This document shows, one piece after another, positions 6,807 to 10,997 of a DNA stretch of 10,997 bases. How positions within the stretch are numbered: position 1 is the first letter of the stretch; each line of letters starts with the position of its first letter. The stretch is taken from positions 1 to 10,997 of the forward strand of contig DVLP01000027.1 of the NCBI GenBank assembly GCA_018715445.1. The letters run 5' to 3'. The DNA is from Candidatus Avipropionibacterium avicola. GTDB taxonomy: Bacteria; Actinomycetota; Actinomycetes; Propionibacteriales; Propionibacteriaceae. The notes below the pieces were generated by a model. The model did not search any database and had not been told where the DNA came from. It saw only the letters and a list, made by a program, of their open reading frames with translations. The position numbers were made by a program, and so were the translations under genes.

Positions 6807-6812
6807 TACGGT
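6807..6812 (+). promoter_or_regulatory. Possible -10 box of the lyase gene
   Basis: TACGGT fits TANNNT and would place the transcript start near 6819, leaving a leader of about 28 bases that contains the Shine-Dalgarno at 6834-6840. No clear -35 box is seen 17-18 bases upstream, which would fit an activator-dependent promoter. Confidence 0.28.
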
Positions 6813-6833
6813 GTGCCCACCAGCATTCATCGT

Positions 6834-6840
6834 GGAAAGG
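6834..6840 (+). promoter_or_regulatory. Shine-Dalgarno fixing the lyase start at ATG 6847
   Basis: GGAAAGG lies six bases before ATG 6847. The open frame continues upstream to 6694, inside recN, but only ATG 6847 has this ribosome site and is followed at once by a Tat signal peptide. Confidence 0.75.
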
Positions 6841-6846
6841 CTGACC

Positions 6847-9291
6847 ATGACCTCACCGCTCGTCTCCCGACGCCACCTGCTCGGTGCCGGCGCCGCCCTC
6901 ACCGGGGCCGCCGGAGTCAGCCTCTCTCCGATCGCGACACTGCCGGCCCGAGCAGCCGAGGCCGACTTCGACGAGCTGCGGGCACGCTGGTCCGACTACC
7001 TCACCGGCGGCAGCGAGCTCGACACCGCTGATCCGCGCATCGCTGCCCGGATCAGCGAACTGTCCGAGGGCGCCGCCGAGGCGGTCGCCGATGCCGAGAC
7101 CGCTCCGGGCCAACAGGGCGACCTGTGGCCAGACCTGCCGATGGACGGGCCGACCGAGGCCAACATCGCCGCCACCTACACCCGGATCCTGCTGATCGCC
7201 CGGGCGTGGGCGACCCCGGGCACCGACCAGTACGCCGACCAGGGCCTCGCCGACCACCTCGCCACCTGGTACCGCCACATGGGCGCGTACTGGTACAACG
7301 AGACCATCACGAAGTCCGGCAACTGGTGGTTCTGGGAGATCGGCATCCCGCGGATCCTGGGTGACCTGTCCGCACTGGTCGACGACCTGCTCACCGACGA
7401 GGACCGTCTGGCTGCGGTCACCGCGATTCGACGCTTCACCCCGAACCCGAACCTTCGCGGCACCGGTACTTCACCCGAGGCGGGTGGCAACCGTGCCGAC
7501 AAGGTGCTGGCCTGCCTGCTGCGGGGGATGATCGCCCGCGACGCGGACGACATGGCGCTAGCCCGTGACGCCCTCAGTGATGTCGTCGGGGAGGGGCGCA
7601 ACAGCTTGTTCGCCCATGTCACGTCCGGCAACGGCTTCTATGCCGACGGCTCCTACATCGACCACCAGAAGTTGCCCTATGTCGGGACCTACGGCAATGT
7701 CGCGTTGAGCGGGGTCGCGCGCTCGCTGATGTTGGTCGCCGGCAGCCCCTGGCAGGTCACCGATCCGGATGTCGCGGTGATCCTCGACGCGCCCGAGGAC
7801 GCCTTCGCGCCGTTCATCTGGCACGGTCGGATGATGGAGACGGTCCGGGGTCGCGCTGTCTCCCGGGAGAGCGAGCGCGACCACCACGACGGCGCCACCA
7901 CGATCAACGCGCTGTTGCTGATGGCGACCCAGATCGAGGAACCGTACGCCACCACCTACCGTGAGCTGGCGAAGGGTTGGTTGGAACGCTGCACCGAGGA
8001 CCGTACCCGGACCGCCGGGCTGAGTGACCTGTCGCGGATCCTGCCCGTGCTGGCCGACGAGTCCGTCGCCGCCCGTCCCGAGCCGAGTGGGCACCGGCGG
8101 TTCGGACAGCAGGAGCGGATGGTCCATCGTGGCTCCGGGTGGGCCTACACCGTGGCGACCTCGTCGAACCGGATCGGGCGCTACGAATGGGGCAACGACG
8201 AGAACAATCTCGGTTGGCACCAGGGCGACGGTGCGGCCTACCTCCACCTGGCCGACGACCAGGGCCAGTTCGCCGATGACTACTGGCCGTGTGTCGATCC
8301 GTACCGTCTGCCCGGCACCACCGCCTCACTGACCCCGCGCCCGTCGGGCGCCTCCGGGGCCGGCACCGGGATCCCCGCTGCCGCCAACCGGTGGGGCGGC
8401 GGGGTCGAGCTCGCCGGACGATGGGGCACGGCTGGGATGGACCTGACCAACTCCTTGGAGAACCTGTCGGCCCACAAGTCGTGGTTCCTTCTCGACGAGG
8501 CCGTGATCTGCCTCGGCTCCGGCATCGAGGTCATCGAGGACCCGGCCGAGACGATTGTGGAGAACCGCTCCTTCGAGGCAGGGGCGAGCCCGTCCCTGGT
8601 GTTGGACGGCCAGGCCGTCGAGACGGTGACCAGTGGTGCCAGCCCCCGGTGGGCCCATCTGGACCAGGTCGCCGGCTACCTGTTCTGGGGCGAGTCCACA
8701 GTCCGCGCCGAGGTCGCCGAACGCACCGGCACCTGGTACGACCTCAACTCCGGCGCCGACACCTCGGGGCCCAAGGACGAACGGACCCGTACTTTCGCGA
8801 CCCTCGGCATCGAGCACCCGGTCGGCGCCAGCAACGCGACCTACGGCTACGTCATCCTGCCCGGCGCCACCCGGGCACGGACCGAGACGGCCGCCGAGTC
8901 GTACGGGCTGGAGATCCTGCGTCAGGACCGGACCGCGCATGTGGTCCGGGTCGTCCAGGACGACCACTGGGTCATCTTCGCCCACCTCTTCGACGCGACC
9001 GACGAGGGTCCGGTGCGGGCTGACGGCCCCTGCGCGACGGCGATCGCCGGCCATGTCCGAGGAGCCGGCCGATGGTCGCCCAGGGTCGAGGTCGCACTGT
9101 CGTCGCCGACCCGTTCCCTGGACCGAGTCGAGGTCGAATTGGACCTGGACGTCACCGTACGGCGGGTGCTCGACCACCATGACCGCCTCACGGTCACCAC
9201 CACACCCACCAGCACCGGATCCACGATCGGCCTGGTCGCCGATGTCTCGGCCGGGGGAGGGGCCTCGTTTGCCGCGGAGCTGACCGTCTGA
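6847..9291 (+). CDS. Secreted PL8-family polysaccharide lyase (hyaluronate/chondroitin/xanthan lyase type)
   Basis: This 814-residue exported enzyme should cleave uronic-acid glycans by beta-elimination. Residues 1-36 are a Tat signal peptide: SRRHLLG at 7-13, an Ala/Gly-rich hydrophobic stretch, and ARA before the likely cut at 36/37. The alpha/alpha-toroid (about 40-400) carries NWWFWEIG from 159, GGNRADK with catalytic Asn215, ADGSYIDH with His273, GTYG with Tyr282, and RGRAVSR with Arg336 and Arg340. The His-Tyr-Arg spacings equal those I recall for S. pneumoniae hyaluronate lyase (H399, Y408, R462, R466). The beta-sandwich part has YEWGNDENNLGWHQGDG (446-462) and YWPCVDPYRLPGTT (479-492). 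No LPXTG, C-terminal membrane segment or extra carbohydrate-binding module is evident, so it should be released. The exact substrate cannot be told from sequence. Its place between recN and pyrG is unusual and no transporter or glycan-use genes are beside it. Confidence 0.93.
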   Translation: MTSPLVSRRHLLGAGAALTGAAGVSLSPIATLPARAAEADFDELRARWSDYLTGGSELDTADPRIAARISELSEGAAEAVADAETAPGQQGDLWPDLPMDGPTEANIAATYTRILLIARAWATPGTDQYADQGLADHLATWYRHMGAYWYNETITKSGNWWFWEIGIPRILGDLSALVDDLLTDEDRLAAVTAIRRFTPNPNLRGTGTSPEAGGNRADKVLACLLRGMIARDADDMALARDALSDVVGEGRNSLFAHVTSGNGFYADGSYIDHQKLPYVGTYGNVALSGVARSLMLVAGSPWQVTDPDVAVILDAPEDAFAPFIWHGRMMETVRGRAVSRESERDHHDGATTINALLLMATQIEEPYATTYRELAKGWLERCTEDRTRTAGLSDLSRILPVLADESVAARPEPSGHRRFGQQERMVHRGSGWAYTVATSSNRIGRYEWGNDENNLGWHQGDGAAYLHLADDQGQFADDYWPCVDPYRLPGTTASLTPRPSGASGAGTGIPAAANRWGGGVELAGRWGTAGMDLTNSLENLSAHKSWFLLDEAVICLGSGIEVIEDPAETIVENRSFEAGASPSLVLDGQAVETVTSGASPRWAHLDQVAGYLFWGESTVRAEVAERTGTWYDLNSGADTSGPKDERTRTFATLGIEHPVGASNATYGYVILPGATRARTETAAESYGLEILRQDRTAHVVRVVQDDHWVIFAHLFDATDEGPVRADGPCATAIAGHVRGAGRWSPRVEVALSSPTRSLDRVEVELDLDVTVRRVLDHHDRLTVTTTPTSTGSTIGLVADVSAGGGASFAAELTV

Positions 9292-9347
9292 GCGATCCGA
9301 GGGGTCGTGCAGGCGGTTCGGTGCGACAGAGCGGACTTTTGACGATA

Positions 9348-10997
<1,650 letters not shown>

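Larger units (their letters stand above)
6744..6846 (+). other. Intergenic region with promoter-like elements before the lyase gene
   Basis: The 103 bases between recN and the lyase are the longest true gap after the TPR-like gene. They hold a direct repeat (6763-6780), a TACGGT hexamer (6807-6812) and the lyase Shine-Dalgarno. I see no convincing hairpin terminator for recN, so read-through from the operon into the lyase is possible. Confidence 0.6.

Noticed and set aside
6694..6846. In-frame upstream extension of the lyase
   Set aside because: It starts inside recN and would bury the Tat signal peptide. GGAAAGG six bases before ATG 6847 fixes the start.
9297..9320. Possible terminator hairpin after the lyase (CCGA ... 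TCGG)
   Set aside because: Only four base pairs can form around a long loop, with no T-run. It is not better than chance in this base composition.

Overview
The window is a GC-rich stretch of chromosome from an actinomycete, and every credible gene lies on the + strand. It begins in the last part of a 5S rRNA gene, so an rRNA operon ends here. It then runs through a compact housekeeping cluster: an Arg/Gly-rich TPR-like protein, a HAD-IIA phosphatase, a small acidic protein, tlyA, NAD kinase and recN. After these come a secreted polysaccharide lyase and pyrG, which runs off the right edge. The gene order matches, from memory, Mycobacterium tuberculosis Rv1691 to Rv1696 (TPR protein, HAD phosphatase, small protein, tlyA, ppnK, recN), with pyrG (Rv1699) slightly further on. 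This synteny, GTG starts and high GC make Actinomycetota firm. A Propionibacteriaceae-like host is only a guess.

Layout: 1 to about 73 is the 3' part of 5S rRNA, followed by a strong hairpin at 86-121. The TPR-like gene (186-2099) has a long Arg-Gly-Asp-Ser low-complexity N-terminal arm, a helical core and an acidic Glu-Pro tail. The HAD gene, the small gene, tlyA, nadK and recN follow on from it. Four junctions are 4-base stop/start overlaps (2096-2099, 3112-3115, 4111-4114, 5034-5037), and the only gap is 22 bases before tlyA, so 186-6743 reads as one transcription unit. An internal start may lie in front of nadK, where a TANNNT hexamer sits 6 bases before the GTG and no Shine-Dalgarno is visible.

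Downstream of recN, a 103-base gap holds promoter-like elements and leads to a Tat-exported PL8-family lyase (hyaluronate/chondroitin/xanthan lyase type) with its catalytic Asn, His, Tyr and Arg residues in place. In other actinomycetes this spot normally carries the steA/steB-type pair (Rv1697/Rv1698). A 68-base gap then leads to pyrG, which has a TAGGGT hexamer and a GAAA-tetraloop hairpin directly before its GTG start.

The conserved genes cover rRNA methylation (TlyA), NADP supply (NadK), recombinational repair (RecN), phosphate-ester hydrolysis (HAD) and CTP synthesis (PyrG). They share a neighbourhood and probably transcripts rather than one pathway. The lyase is the accessory gene of the window. 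I see no mobile element, CRISPR array, tRNA or defence system, and no stretch over 300 bases without a gene.
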